Shown piece after piece: positions 38,460 through 50,400 of a stretch of 64,000 nucleotides of DNA (within the stretch, counting starts at the first letter, position 1; each line of letters begins with the position of its first letter). The notes beneath the pieces were generated by a model. The model was not told the DNA's origin. It did not search any database and saw nothing but the letters and a program-made list of their open reading frames with translations. The stretch comes from Aptenodytes patagonicus. Taxonomy: Eukaryota > Chordata > Aves > Sphenisciformes > Spheniscidae. The DNA lies in the NCBI RefSeq assembly GCF_965638725.1, contig NC_134974.1, positions 3,140,780-3,204,779 on the forward strand, written 5' to 3'. The position numbers and the translations under genes were made by a program.

Positions 38460-39085
38460 GAAGGCTATGTCTGTGACTGACGCAGCTTTGCAGACAGAGC
38501 TCCAGAGGGAACATGCTGCTACCCACGTGTCAGGCTGCAGACTGTCCCCTACTCCTACACTGGTACGGGATGGCAGCAGTGAGCACCCTTGTGGGAGGTG
38601 CGCCCAGGGATAGGAACTCCTCAGCTTAGTGGCAGAGCTCCGGGAGGAGGTGAGTAGGTTGAGGGGTATCTGGGAGTCTGAGAAGGAGGTTGACTCCTGG
38701 AACTGCACCCTACCTTTCCTGGGACAGGCCTGTTGGGCAGACAGGACACATGATATGGAGGATTCTCTAGCCACTCTCCACGCCACAGAACGTGGTGACC
38801 TAAGGGCTAGGGGGGAATGGCAGCAAGTTCCTGCCCAGTGCAGCAGGCACATCTCCTCTGCGACTACCCCACCTTCCCAGGTGCCCTTGTACAATAGGTA
38901 TGAGGCTCTGGAAGTGGAACCAAACAATGATGAGGACGATGGTCCATCAAGGTTGGAGGTGTCACTGAGGTTAAGTCAGCCTATGCACCACATGAAAACT
39001 ACTTCCATTAAGAAAAAAAGGGCAGTTATTGTCATAGGAGACTCTCTTCTGAGGGAAACAGAAGGCCCAATATGCTTGTCTGAGA
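38460..39085 (+). pseudogene. CR1 LINE ORF1 fragment (N-terminal half)
   Basis: The + frame from about 38470 reads as CR1 ORF1. A region with VRDGSSEHPCG precedes one in-frame stop (near 38611). Then comes an open frame, 38629-39138, with the coiled-coil-like AELREEVSRLRG segment, the ERGDLRARGEWQQVP block, PLYNRYEALEVEPNNDEDDG and the basic stretch before AVIVIGDSLLRETEGPIC. That last motif holds the GDS serine of the SGNH/esterase-like domain of CR1 ORF1. Homology stops around 39085, so the rest of the esterase domain and all of ORF2 are absent. This is unusual for CR1, whose copies are mostly 3' ends, so an internal deletion or rearrangement removed the 3' part. It is not functional. Confidence 0.85.
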
Positions 39086-39089
39086 ACGC

Positions 39090-42000
39090 TGCTCCCCTGC
39101 AGTACATGATTTCTCCTCAGATGTTTGTGGGTCATTAATAACTGTTGACTTTCCACTTTTGATGTCACAAAACAGGTTGTTTATTTCATAACGTTCATTT
39201 AAACACTATTTCTTGAAGGGAGTAAGAAAAGGCCTTTTAAGAAGGAAAGAAAGGAGAAGAGGAACTTACTGGAAGAGAATTTGGATGAGGAAGAAGGTGA
39301 AGAAAGGACGGGAGCCGAGTATGTGATCCAGGAGAGTCTAAGTATAAAATGACCGCAGCAATTAGCACAGACAAGAAGGAGCTGCAGTGCCTAATGCACA
39401 GGGAGAGTGAGAGCCAGTCCTAGAAAAAAAAGAATAAAAGCATTTGGTGTGTTCGACCTCACAAACTGCAGGGTATAACAGATTGCTTCCTAAAAAGAAG
39501 TTGGGGTGGGAAACAGCAGAGGAAGGTGCTTAAGCCGGAGGACTATGCTCCCAAATGTGGACATATTACAAAGCAGTCAGGGTTCATTTGCACTGAAAAC
39601 TGAATTAACTTTTCTAGTATCAGAAGTAGGATGCTGTGAAGCCGCTTCTGGTGGGCAGAGTGGGCATAGGAGATGTGGTTGATGTGAAGGCAAAGGCTGA
39701 CAAGTTTATGAAATGAATTATTTGATGTGGAGTCTGTGATGGCCAAGGACTCAACACAGTGAGTGGGAGATGGGTATCCAAAATGGAGCATCCTCATCTG
39801 AGCTCATGTTTCCAGAAGGGGCGCTACCCTTGTACAGAGCAGCAAGGGATCACTTTGGGTGTCTGAACATAGATGCACCACAGTAGCCACTGGGTTTCCC
39901 CTAGGTCCTCTGAGTATGTCTTATGTCCTGTCGGACATCTGATCTGGCACTGGGACTCGCTCCCTTATGACAGCAGGCTCCAGCTGTGCTCCATGACCCA
40001 AATGTGCTCCTGTCCAGATGCTGAAGCTCCCAAAGTCCAGGCGTTGCATCCATGCCCTGAGAGCTGTGTGATAATACTGCCCCATGTTTGCAGCCAGCCC
40101 CTGCTGCTCGTGTGCTGTTCGGTGGTTTTCCTGACATTCTTCCTGTTCCTTTGTTTCTGTTTTTGCCTGAGCTTTTGTATGTGAATGTTTGAGCTTGTTT
40201 ATCTGTTTCAACTGAAAAACTCCACAAGCTCGAGCAAAATGCTAATAAGAAGCATTAGCTGCAGCTAATTGAACTGCTTCTATGATCCTCCATAATTACC
40301 TCCTGGTACAGCACCTACCCTGAGAAAGGCTGTCTAAGGCAGGCAGAATGGATGCCAGAGATAATCAGAGACGAGATCTGGGAAAAGTGTTTAATTTTCT
40401 TATCCAAATTAAGATTTTTTTGGATTGATTACCTCACTAAATATTTGCTGTTGAGAGCAAACTAAGCTGGTGCTGGTGGGGACTGCAAAGGGAATGACGG
40501 GTGCTCAATTATTTACAGACTTGCTTGGCTAGCTGAGTGTGCACCAGGAATGCAAAGAGAGCCGTCACTGGGAATCTCATCGGAGATTTTTCATTGGGAG
40601 TAAAAAGCAAGCAATGACAAGAGGGAATGTTCTCCTGAGTCAAAATGCTGAAACTTGCCCAGTGATAAATAGAGCTGTCACCAGGGCTTGATTATCACAT
40701 CCAGAGCATGCCTTTCCCCCCATCTTTCCCCAAACACCTTGAGTTTGCAGACAAGGAGCATATATTGGGTTGGCACAGAACTTTGAGGTCAGCAGGTGCA
40801 ATTGCTTGCAGTGCCTTTAGAAATCACCATTAATAAATGCACTAGCTTTCTCCTAACCTAGCTTGTAGGTCTCTTATTGGTGCAGCCCCCTTAGTTGGGT
40901 TGGATGTACTGCACACTAAGCGTGTGTGGCTGACTCCTTGCTGAGCGGTCAACGCCTTGCTTGTCCTGATCTTTCATAGATCTCTATAACTCACAGAGAT
41001 AGAGACAGCTCCTAACAATTAAAACCAGATTTATATGCTGTGCAGAGATGATGCAAATTGTCACAACATTTTATGAGTGTGGTCCAGGAGAACTGCAGTC
41101 ACAAACCATACATTAGGCTTGCAAGTGAAGCCAAAATCATGTATTCTTCAAAATGGGAGAAGGAGAATTTGGCAGCAGTAGCAATTAATAAGCTATGAAA
41201 TATGGGTTGCTGTTTAGGAAGCTCAAATATCAATGAAAAGCTATACAGCCAAGCAGAGCAAGCAGTGGGAATGATTTTATACACAAATATATATCTCTCT
41301 CAAAAAGAAAAGGAATCCTTGCAGTGGCATTGCATATCTCACTGGTTGCAGATGCTAAAACTGTTGTTAAAGATCTAGAAAATCTTAGATGGTTTGAAGT
41401 CGTGTATTTAGGAAGAAGCAGGATAATGTCATTTTGCATTCACAGCAAAATAGGAATCATATGAACCTCTGGCTGCAGTTTGGGAGGACTGTGGGGAGAT
41501 CATTCCCCTTTCCACTGAACTGGGGCTGGCAAGTAATGGTCCAGCCTGTTAAAAGCTGCTGATCAGGACAATGCCCTGTGAGGATTCGGACTTCTTCCCG
41601 TCTGTGCTTGTAGGTGCCTGATTGCACTGGCCCATGCCAGTTCTAGCTGTGGAGTCAAGCCTGGACCTGGGACTGCCGCTGAGACCTTATCAACAAAGAG
41701 GTGAACTGCTTCATCCCTGTTACTTCATGCTGCTACAGACATTGCTCATGTTTATTCATCCCATTATGGTGTTTCTATTTGTTCAGTTGTAACATTAACT
41801 AGGCAAGATGCCAAAAAGCATCTGCTAATATTAAGCATATAATTATGCCAATGATATGATTGCAAGTTCAGCTTCACTTGCTGCTATGAGATGGTGCTAG
41901 TTTGTCTGATAAAGAGAACTATGTTGACATACTATATGCGCAAGCTTCTTTTAGGCCTTATTTACACCGTAAGTTACTGAAGGGAGCTACATGTTCATGT

Positions 42001-42924
42001 GTGTATGTATTTTCCACTATGGGCTTTCATCCTGATCAGCTGGAGAGAGGAACAGCGTGAGGCCATTGGCGCTGTTTGTGTTTGTAGAGTACTGTGTTTT
42101 CGGCCTGTGTTGATTACTGTGGCTGGCTGTTCGTGTGTGTGTGTTTGTTTGTTGTATGCGCCTGTTGGCAATACATGCTCAGTCTCACCCCAGCACAACC
42201 TGGGACATGGAGCCTCGCCTTTAGCAGGCTACAGGATATGGAAAATCCTAACTCACACTCACGTTCCCCTCGGATGCTCATGCTGGACTTGGGGAATACA
42301 AGGGGCAGTGAAGAGCAAAGGATCAGATGGGTGCATGTCCTCCAAGGTCTTGGGAAATGACTGTTTCTTGTGGATAAACTCTGCTTGCCCCTGCAGGACT
42401 GTCTCTGGGCCAGTTTGCCCCTACTCCCTCTGCACTTCAAGATCTTCCGTAAAGTGCCGCAAAAGGGGTTTCAGAGATGCTGTCTGTCTGCAAAACCCCT
42501 ACCTTACTGCAGTGTTGGACTATGCAGGCAGGAAGCACCTTTACCTATGCTGAGCCATTTCTGGACTCCTTCAGCTGCCTGATCCAGCTTGCCCCTGGCT
42601 AAGGAGGTGAGCCTCATCCTTTTGGTCCTGAATCTAGCAGGACATCCCCTCCAAAGTACCAGCTCCTGAGCCCAAAGCCTTCCTCAGTCCTCTTTCTTTA
42701 ACACACACCATTTTGAACAGATCAGAGGGGACAGTTCCAACAAGGTTTGGGGACAATCCCTTAATTTTGATTGAAAGAATGGCCCAGTGAGGTCCTCGGT
42801 CTGCAGATGTGAAGGCAGAAGTTGGTAGCACACTACTTTGTGGGTACTCATATCGTGCTTAGCTTAGATGAAAGGGCCAGGAGGTGCCAGTTGAGCTTGC
42901 TTTTTATCCCACCACAATGGCAGT
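39090..42924. other. No gene recognised; one short acidic open segment
   Basis: At 39212-39352 a + frame of 46 codons plus stop is very Lys/Glu-rich (KKRPFKKERKEK, then LDEEEGEERTG) and could be an exon or chance; see findings. The remainder is AT-rich around 40240-41450 with several TAATTA/TAATTG words and has no recognisable gene. A GT-rich tract lies at 42131-42150. Confidence 0.5.
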
Positions 42925-43018
42925 GGCCTTGAAGGCACTAATAGGCCTTAATGACCCTGACCAACCTCATCCCACACCATCTGCCCATGGGCCCAGGAGT
43001 CCCATTTCAGTTCAGCCA
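42925..43018 (+). repeat. Unnamed dispersed repeat, copy 2
   Basis: Partner of 21141-21240, with the shared words listed there. Boundaries are taken from where the two copies stop matching by eye. Confidence 0.6.
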
Positions 43019-44594
43019 GGGGCACTGAGTCCCTGTCTGAGCTACCTCAGAGAGTGCTGGTCTATTGCTCAGCCCCCAGCTGCCTGTCCCCAGGGTGTCC
43101 AAGCACTCTGAGGATACTCTAAACAGCTGATGGAGTAGTTAGATCTGATGTTGTTGTAGTACTTGAGCTCCCATGGCCAGGTAGGTTAGCTGGAGGACCA
43201 GCACCCCTCTACCTCTCCAGTGCATGAAGAAACGGTTTTGCTGTAGGAAAACTTTGCAGTAACTGTCTCCATGGGTCTTGTGACAACGCTATTTTATTTT
43301 CCCAAACTTGCTTCTGTTTGGCTTGCCCTGGACATTTTTTTCCTGGTCTACTACAGGCTCTGACACATGCTGCTTTGCTACCGAGGACAAACATGGAGTA
43401 ACAGTGGCACCAAGTGGGCATATATAGGAACAGAACAACTAAAGCACCGCATAAGGGGATGCTAGAGAGGGAATAAAAGTGACTAAGAATTGCCATAAAG
43501 CTCTTTATGGTCAGGGCATCCCACAATATGATCTAGTACTGGTGGAAGTCCAGCCCTGAACAGGAGATTAGATTGTGGACCTCCAAAGACTCTTCCTCCA
43601 GCATGGCTCGGGTGTACCAGGAAAGGTAAAGGGGATGTAGAAGAGCAGTTCAGCCTCTTCTGACACAGCATTGTCTACAGAGATCCTTCCCACCAGCAGC
43701 AGAAAGGACAGAGCCCCAGTAAAATGGGGACCTGGCAGAGGGGACACCCAGCACCCATGCAGACTCTTGTGGCCTCTTGTCCACCCATGAGTCCTGGCAG
43801 GGCATCAGCAGGCAGCACCCTCTGGTTCCACAAACCAGCCACAAGAGCTTTTGGAGACCTGTGAGCACCCCCTTTCCAGTCTCTTTAGCCTCAGTGTTTA
43901 AATACATCACCTTTCTCCTGAAGTTGGTGTCCTCCAAAGTAATTTCATTCTCCTCTCTGGAGGAAGCAATCCTGCTGTTCCTGTTCAGCATCAGCAGGGT
44001 TGTGCCTCTTTCTGCTAGCCATATAAATGCCCAGGGCTTATTTCAACCTCCTGAAGATCTTTGGGCCTACTGCTGTCCTGCAGCAATGAGTTTCACAGGT
44101 GAAACCCATGTGAAGAGTTTGCAGTGTGTTGCCGCTACTACCAACGTGTCTCCCTGTTGCTTTCTCCATCCTCAGAACTCTGCTGGCCACCCTCTGAATC
44201 CTTTTTGGCAGAGGGATGACTGAAGGCAGCTGCTACACTTGCATCCATGTTGCTCCCCAACAGTTTGCTTTCCTGGTACATGGAAATGGAGACATTGTCA
44301 TGTCGAGGCATTGGGCTCCTGGGACCTGGCCACAGTGCAACTGGGGACTTAACAGATGCATTCAGTTCATGTGGAGGGAGGAGGAAGTTTTCATGCTGTT
44401 CCTGTTACTGCAACAGCTGCGCTCAAAGTGAGCCATCAGGCTTGGGAAGATGCTGAGCTGCAGATGCTCCTCAGGGAAACAGCAGGTAGGCACCTCTCCC
44501 AGGAACAGGATGGGATGAGCCACATGGCTTTGCCCTGGGTTTTGGTCCTTCCCTCACCCTTGAGACGCATCTCCCAGTCTGAGGTCTAACCTTC
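43019..44594. other. No gene recognised
   Basis: Unique-looking sequence. Open frames of up to 148 codons on both strands (43777-44223 + and 43650-43991 -) overlap each other and show no domain. Confidence 0.5.
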
Positions 44595-44665
44595 CGTAGC
44601 ATCATTGAGTAGCCTGTGTTGGTCTGGAGATCATCTAGCCCAACCCCACCCAAAGCAGGCGCTCC
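44595..44665 (-). mobile_element. CR1 LINE 3' tail scrap
   Basis: On the plus strand, GGTCTGGAGATCATCTAGCC, then CAACCCCACCCAAAGCAGG, is the reverse complement of the conserved CR1 3' untranslated region (compare 18225-18315, other strand). The terminal octamers are decayed to GTAGCATCATTGAG. No coding part remains. Confidence 0.75.
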
Positions 44666-46895
44666 TTGCCTGGCTTTTAACTACTATTGTCTGGGAGGGT
44701 GCTGAATCTGATGTGGGGAGGCACTGCTGCAGCTGCAGGTGGGTTGACTCAGTTGATAAAGAGCTTCTTCCATCCCACAGATGCTTTCTTTCCATACTGC
44801 TGTGAAAGTGCTGGTAGGAGCCACCTATGAGCCCTTTCATGGCAGGATGGAGCTACCCAGCTGTAGCAGGTGACATGAGCCATTGGAAGACTGAGCCCAT
44901 GGGAAGTGAGGTGAGACTCTGGGATGGGAGGAAGTGGGAATGGAAGGGAGAAGACAAGGCATTAGCGCAGTTGGGCAGGACTGTGGAAATCCTTGCTATG
45001 TTGAGTGCTAAAAGTTCCCCTGAGTGACTGGGAACATTAAAGGAAGAAAAACCCTAAGAAAATGCTAAAATGCACCTTCTGACTCAGAAGGTCTCAAAAA
45101 AACAGTTGGAGAAATGGCACTCCATACTTGCTGGGATTTATAGCCTTTTTTCAACAGCCGTTGGTGGCAGTGAGACAGTGGGCTGAGTGTGCCTTGCTCT
45201 GACCCTGCGCACCAATCCTTGTATTTGCCCATATTGAACAAACTGTTTTGAGTTTACCAGTACATAATGACCCACCTAGGAGTCCACCCTCCCTACTGCC
45301 CCCCACCCTCCAGCCTTCGTGCCCTCCGCAAGCCTTATAAGTGGTTAGTCAGGTTTTACATTTAAGTAACTGATAGAAAAGTTAAATCCTAAAAGATTAA
45401 TATTAACCACTGTGAAGTGCTGATAGAATTAAGTGTTAAATCTATGATCTTCTAATTACTGTTTGCTTCATTTTTACCCAGTTTTGATGCATTCCAGTGT
45501 CTTGATATAAATGTTGTGCATTTCCAGGTTAAAAGCCTTACTTGTTACAGGCATGCAGCCTTGCAGGGTGTAATTCGGACTCCACTCCCATATCATTGCC
45601 TCCCTGTGAGGAGTGTGTGCATGCGAGTGGAGAGCTAAAGGAATTGGGCAGAGAACAGGGCTGTTACAGGCAATGATGAAATGCAACTGACATGAGCAGG
45701 CTGTAAGAGAGAGAGAAAAAGCTGGAGTTAATCACCTTTGTAAACAAACTCACAACCTGATTAAAATTATCCCTAGTTAGTTAGAGATAATATAGTTAAT
45801 TTGCATGTGAGAGGTGTGATATGGACAGGCTTGTGACTGAGAATCTTATTAAGTCTCCAGAAATATTGGCTTCATATAAGCTTTCCTCTTTGCTTTTTGA
45901 TGTCCCAGGAATTAGTGAAACTTGAATCCTCTTGACGTTCTGTTGGCCAGTTATTTATTATCTCTTGGATGTGATTGATCTGGATGTGTTGACAAAAAGC
46001 TGTTTGGCCTTAGGAGCATCTTTGACACCCTCTTTGCTTGCACTGGGTGGAAAAAAAACCCCAAAATATTTCTTCATCTTCGCCATCCTCTGCTGTAAGT
46101 GCATCACGCAGAGCAGAAATAGCTGCACCTTTCTGGTTAATTCAAAAATTTTCTCATTTCTCTTGGAAATAAAAGCCTTTTCTGTAACTATCTTGTTCTA
46201 CATGGATAGAGATGTGTATATACGTTTAATTTGCATGTAGGCCTCTACAGTAAAGGAACTTTTCTGTGAGGAGGAGGAGGAAGGACAGGACTCCCGGAGT
46301 CCCAGCTGTAGAGGCAGAGGAACTGTTTGCAGACAGATTTGAGAGCTGTAATGCCGAGAGGGATAAGGGCTGTGAAGATGAGATGTGGCCACCTGGTCCT
46401 TTCTGCTTAGGTAGAGCTCAGCGATGCCAGGTGACAGCCACGAATTGGATCTGCAGAGGCAGTTTGGTCCTGCTGTCTGACTAAATCTCCTTAGAGACAC
46501 CCCCCCCCTTTTACCTTCCCTTTGTGTTAGATACCTCTGAATTTTTATTCTTTTATTCCTCAAGAAAAAAAAAAGAGAATAATGTAAGAACCATAAATTA
46601 AAGCAAAACCTCAGCTCATGGCCGTAACAGAGGGTGTTCCTTATGCATTTTGCTTCTTGTTATGCGCCAGCATCTATTCCACCTGTCCGTGCATCTGTAT
46701 GGCAAACCCTGTTAGGCAGACAGTCACTGGTTTTACTGAAAGCTGTGGAACAGCTCTGCTGCTTCCATCGCGGCTGCGAGGAGCTCTTCTCCTCCATGCC
46801 TCTGGCTGCAGGTGCAGCCTCTGCAGCCGTGCCGGGGGACGAGGACCTTCCACGTTGTATTTTGCTTGTCTTGTCTTTGTTACTCTTCCCTTCCA
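44666..46895. other. No gene recognised
   Basis: Nothing coding is recognised. The AT-rich interval about 45340-45830 is rich in TAAT-type words and could be a conserved non-coding element; this is unproved. Confidence 0.5.
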
Positions 46896-46929
46896 GTGGA
46901 GGAAAAAAAAAACCCAAACCCGAACAGAC

Positions 46930-47480
46930 AGGTCCCCGTGAGTAAATCGTCTTCGAGGGGCTGCCTGCGCATCGAGACCCTGACCGGTAGCCACGGGAAG
47001 GGATTGCGTTATCCCCTGGGCCTGCGGGAGTGCGACCCTGCGCCCTCAGCCCTTCTCCTCCGTCCTCTCCTTCCCTTTGTGCTCTTCCCCGCCGCGGAGA
47101 GCCCCGGCCGCCGACTCCATTCCCATGGAAACTCCGGCCGCCGGGCCGCCCTGGGCGGAAAGGGCAGTCCGAGAGGGGACAAAGGGAGCTCGGGGAAGGA
47201 AGGGGGCCAAGTGCTCGGGAAGGGGGAAGCGCCGGAAGAGAGGGAGGAATCCAAGGAGAAGAGGCACAGGCAAACCCAGCCGAAGAGCGGGAAGACAGAG
47301 CTGGGGAAAGTTGGAGGGAGAGGGGAGAGGACGGGGGCCGGAGATGGGGGAGGGCCGCAGCCACGGGTGCGTGGCCGGAGCCGCTGCAGCAAAGCACGGG
47401 GCTTTGTGCATGGCTTGAGGCACAGGAAAAGCGCCCGGAGGGACCCCTCGCCCGGCCACAGACTGCCCTGCCAGCGGGGA
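46930..47480. promoter_or_regulatory. CpG island, candidate host promoter
   Basis: About 550 bp of clearly higher G+C and much denser CpG than any other non-repeat part of the window, with CCCCGCCGCGG, CCGGCCGCC and GCGCCGGAAG words. CCGGAAG at 47232-47238 is an ETS-type site often found in bird and mammal CpG-island promoters. No TATA box is evident. The direction is not clear. A GTGAGTAAA donor-like word at 46938 on the plus strand and long GC-driven open frames on both strands do not settle it. The minus-strand 320-codon frame (46660-47622) has no domain, is proline/serine/arginine-rich and is best explained by composition. This is probably the start of a coding or long non-coding transcript lying largely outside the window. 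Confidence 0.6.
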
Positions 47481-50400
47481 AGCCTTTGCCTCTGGAGCGA
47501 GCAAGGCCTGCACCGATATGGCAGGAGAAACGTGGCTGGGGCTGCTTCAGGAGACACCTGAGCTGCCTGAAACAGTGTCCCGGGCGGGTGTGGAGGGGAC
47601 ACAGGCAGCAAGAAAATACCAAGTTGCTGGAAGGAAAAGAGAGCTGAAAGCAAGACCTGGGAGCAGCAGAGGTGGTTGCAATTCCTGCAGAGGTGGCACA
47701 GAGGTGAATACTTCAGGCTGAGTGACAAGCGTAAGTGATAGACAGGATTTGGGTTACCAGACAAATTCTGAGTGTTGGGGTTTTTTTTGCGTTTTTTTTT
47801 GTTTTAGTTTGGTTTGGTTTTTTAGAGAAAAGAGGCAAAACCTGAAACATTGAGATTAGAAAGAGCCTGGGGGTGGGAGGGACTTGGCAGAGCTTGGGCA
47901 AGCAGCTGGCACAGCGCTGCCTGCTCTGGTGCTGGGAGATGCTGGGTGGGTGTCACCGCCATGCCCTGCTCTGGGAGTGGCTGGGAGTGATCAGTTGCAC
48001 GTGGAGAAATTGGGCAGGTTGTGCCCATGCTGTCCCAGCACAGCCAGGTATCCACGGTAAACTGAGGCACTGTGCCTTCACCGCAATACATGAAGCATAG
48101 CACTGGGGGAGGATGGCAAATTGCAGCTAAGTAATTTGAGGGGTAAAATACCTTTTTTTTTTTTTTTTAAGTGAAAATAACAATATGCTTTGTTAGAATT
48201 AGGTGGATCGACATTCCTTGGAAGGAAGGAGACATTCCAGTCCCTTGGCCCTAAAATGTGCCCTGAATATATGCATCATGAATGGCTGTGTCCTGCCAGA
48301 GACATCAAACTTCATCACACCTAAAAGCTTTTTGGGTCTCATGATGCTAGCAGCATGCACAGATTGCTAATACCTGTTTTCTGTGAAGAATAAAGAAAGA
48401 GGGACTGGTTTTGCCTTCTGGATGCTTCAAATCAAAGTATTGTTGCTAGAGACTCTGGGGCAGAGATTTCTTAGAAACATCATCTTGCTGATGAAATTTG
48501 CACATGAAATTTGGTTATGTGTCTATAATCATACGTGTGTGCATGGAAGGTGGCATTTCTTGATGGGTAGCAGTGGGAGTGCACCTAACCTCCTTCCTAG
48601 CAGATTCTGTGAGTGTTTCTAAAGGCATGTTGTCACAGCCTCTGCTAGTTTGGATCCCCTACGATGTATCTGTTTTGCAGGCTGAGAAACACTAGGGTCA
48701 CAGCATCCTCCCTGCTTAATCATGTGCCCGAGTAGCATGTTGCTGATGTTGCCACTAATAGCATAATACTAAGTTTTGGAAGGTCCTTGTAGGATAGTGA
48801 GGGGGAGGATTTTATCCTCTTTTTTGTGGTAGAGGTTTCCAGGCCTGGGGTCTGGAAGGTCCCATCGCCTCTGTTCATAGGGCTGTGGTACCACCAACTG
48901 CACAGTTGGGAGGAAAGGGTTTTTTGCCCAGTTCCTGGCTTGATCTCCATCTGCTGATGTGGGGTAGCATCTCCAATGGCTGTTGAGCTCTGCACAGGCT
49001 GTTTGCTGCTTTGCAGGTGGCTTCACTTCTGAGTACAGTGTTGGCTTCATTCCCAGTGCCCAAGTGAGAGCCAAAATTAGGTGTTCCACAGTTATGTCAA
49101 GCCAGTAGGGATGGGGTGCCAACCAGATCTCATTGTCATTAGTTGTCTCTGAAGAGCTGGTGGTGTGGATGACCAAGGGGGCTTATGCACGGTCTCTGGC
49201 CCCTGCTAAGATGGCAGCAAAGCTCACCTTGGCCACCCCAGGTGCTGCCAGGCTGGAGCTCAGCCCTTCTGGGTGTGCCAGGCGGGAGGACAGTGTTCCC
49301 TCTGCACTGCCCTGAGCTGGGAACATGGTCTGTCTTGGACACCTGACCTGGGGTGTCCCTCCCTCCTGCAGCCATTTTGAGGATCCCAGCTGAGGACATG
49401 TTCTCAACCTCTTGGGTAAATCCACCCATGCTGGACACCCCCATTGTTCCAAGTATCCCCTGGCTGCTTGCTGCTGACTGCTTGCTCGAGATCCCCATCA
49501 GGGATATGCTGCTGTGGGTGGTGACATGACAAGGGAGACCCAGGTAATGCTCCTAATTTCCAGCATCTGGTCTCGGCCAACTTGCTCTGCTCTACCTGAA
49601 AAACAGGTTAAAGGGGGATGCTCTGGTCCACAACTTTTAAATCAGTGCTCTGTAGGCAAAGGGTGTTACATTTGGGGTTTCTACTGGGAGCTTCCTTTTC
49701 TATCACTGCCTTGGCATCTTTTAGTCTGTTTACGCATTACTTCCTCTGTGTGGCATCAGTCTCTCAGTCCTACAACGATTTTCACAACAGCAATTACAAG
49801 TATAGGCCATAGGTATCTTTGCTTGGGCCCTCATATGGGCCAGTGTCAGTTTTAATTTTCCACTTTGTGGATGGGATCCAACCTGCTCCCCAGAAATGTC
49901 AGCTCCTCTCTCTCCTCTTTTTACCCTGGTGGTTATTGCTTCAGCCTTCTGACAGGAGCTAGTCATGCCCTCTTGTTTCATCTATCTTATCTGGGATGCA
50001 AAAATAACTCCTGTGGGGATTAACTCCAGCAAAATGCAAATCAAACAGTTGTTATATTAGTCAGATACTAAGATGACAGCTGAGCTGGTTTTTAAAAGAG
50101 CATCTGCTGTAATTGAACTGTAAGCTTGTAGAAAATCAGCCACTTGCTGAGTTGTGCCCTTGCCCAGCAAGCTTCAGTACAGCCACCAATGCCAGCCCAT
50201 GGCACCGAAGGCAAAAGCTTCCAAAACTGGCTCTGTGTCTCATGATGACATGTTAATTATCAGGGGGAGCAAAATGCAGGAGTTGCTGATGAACATCTTT
50301 TAGATGAGCCCAGTCACAGTCCTGCAAACAAAGCAAGGCTCAGAAAGGCACTGGAGGGTTTGAAGGCTCATGTGATATGGTGGTCAAATCAAGTGCAAGG

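Noticed and set aside
40764..40800. TTGGGTTGGCACAGAACTTT, resembling a mariner terminal repeat
   Set aside because: No matching inverted partner within a few kilobases, no flanking TA duplication confirmed on both sides and no transposase remnant.
46660..47622. 320-codon minus-strand frame across the CpG island
   Set aside because: Low-complexity Pro/Ser/Arg/Gly composition, overlapping long frames on both strands, no domain. GC-rich DNA has few stops.
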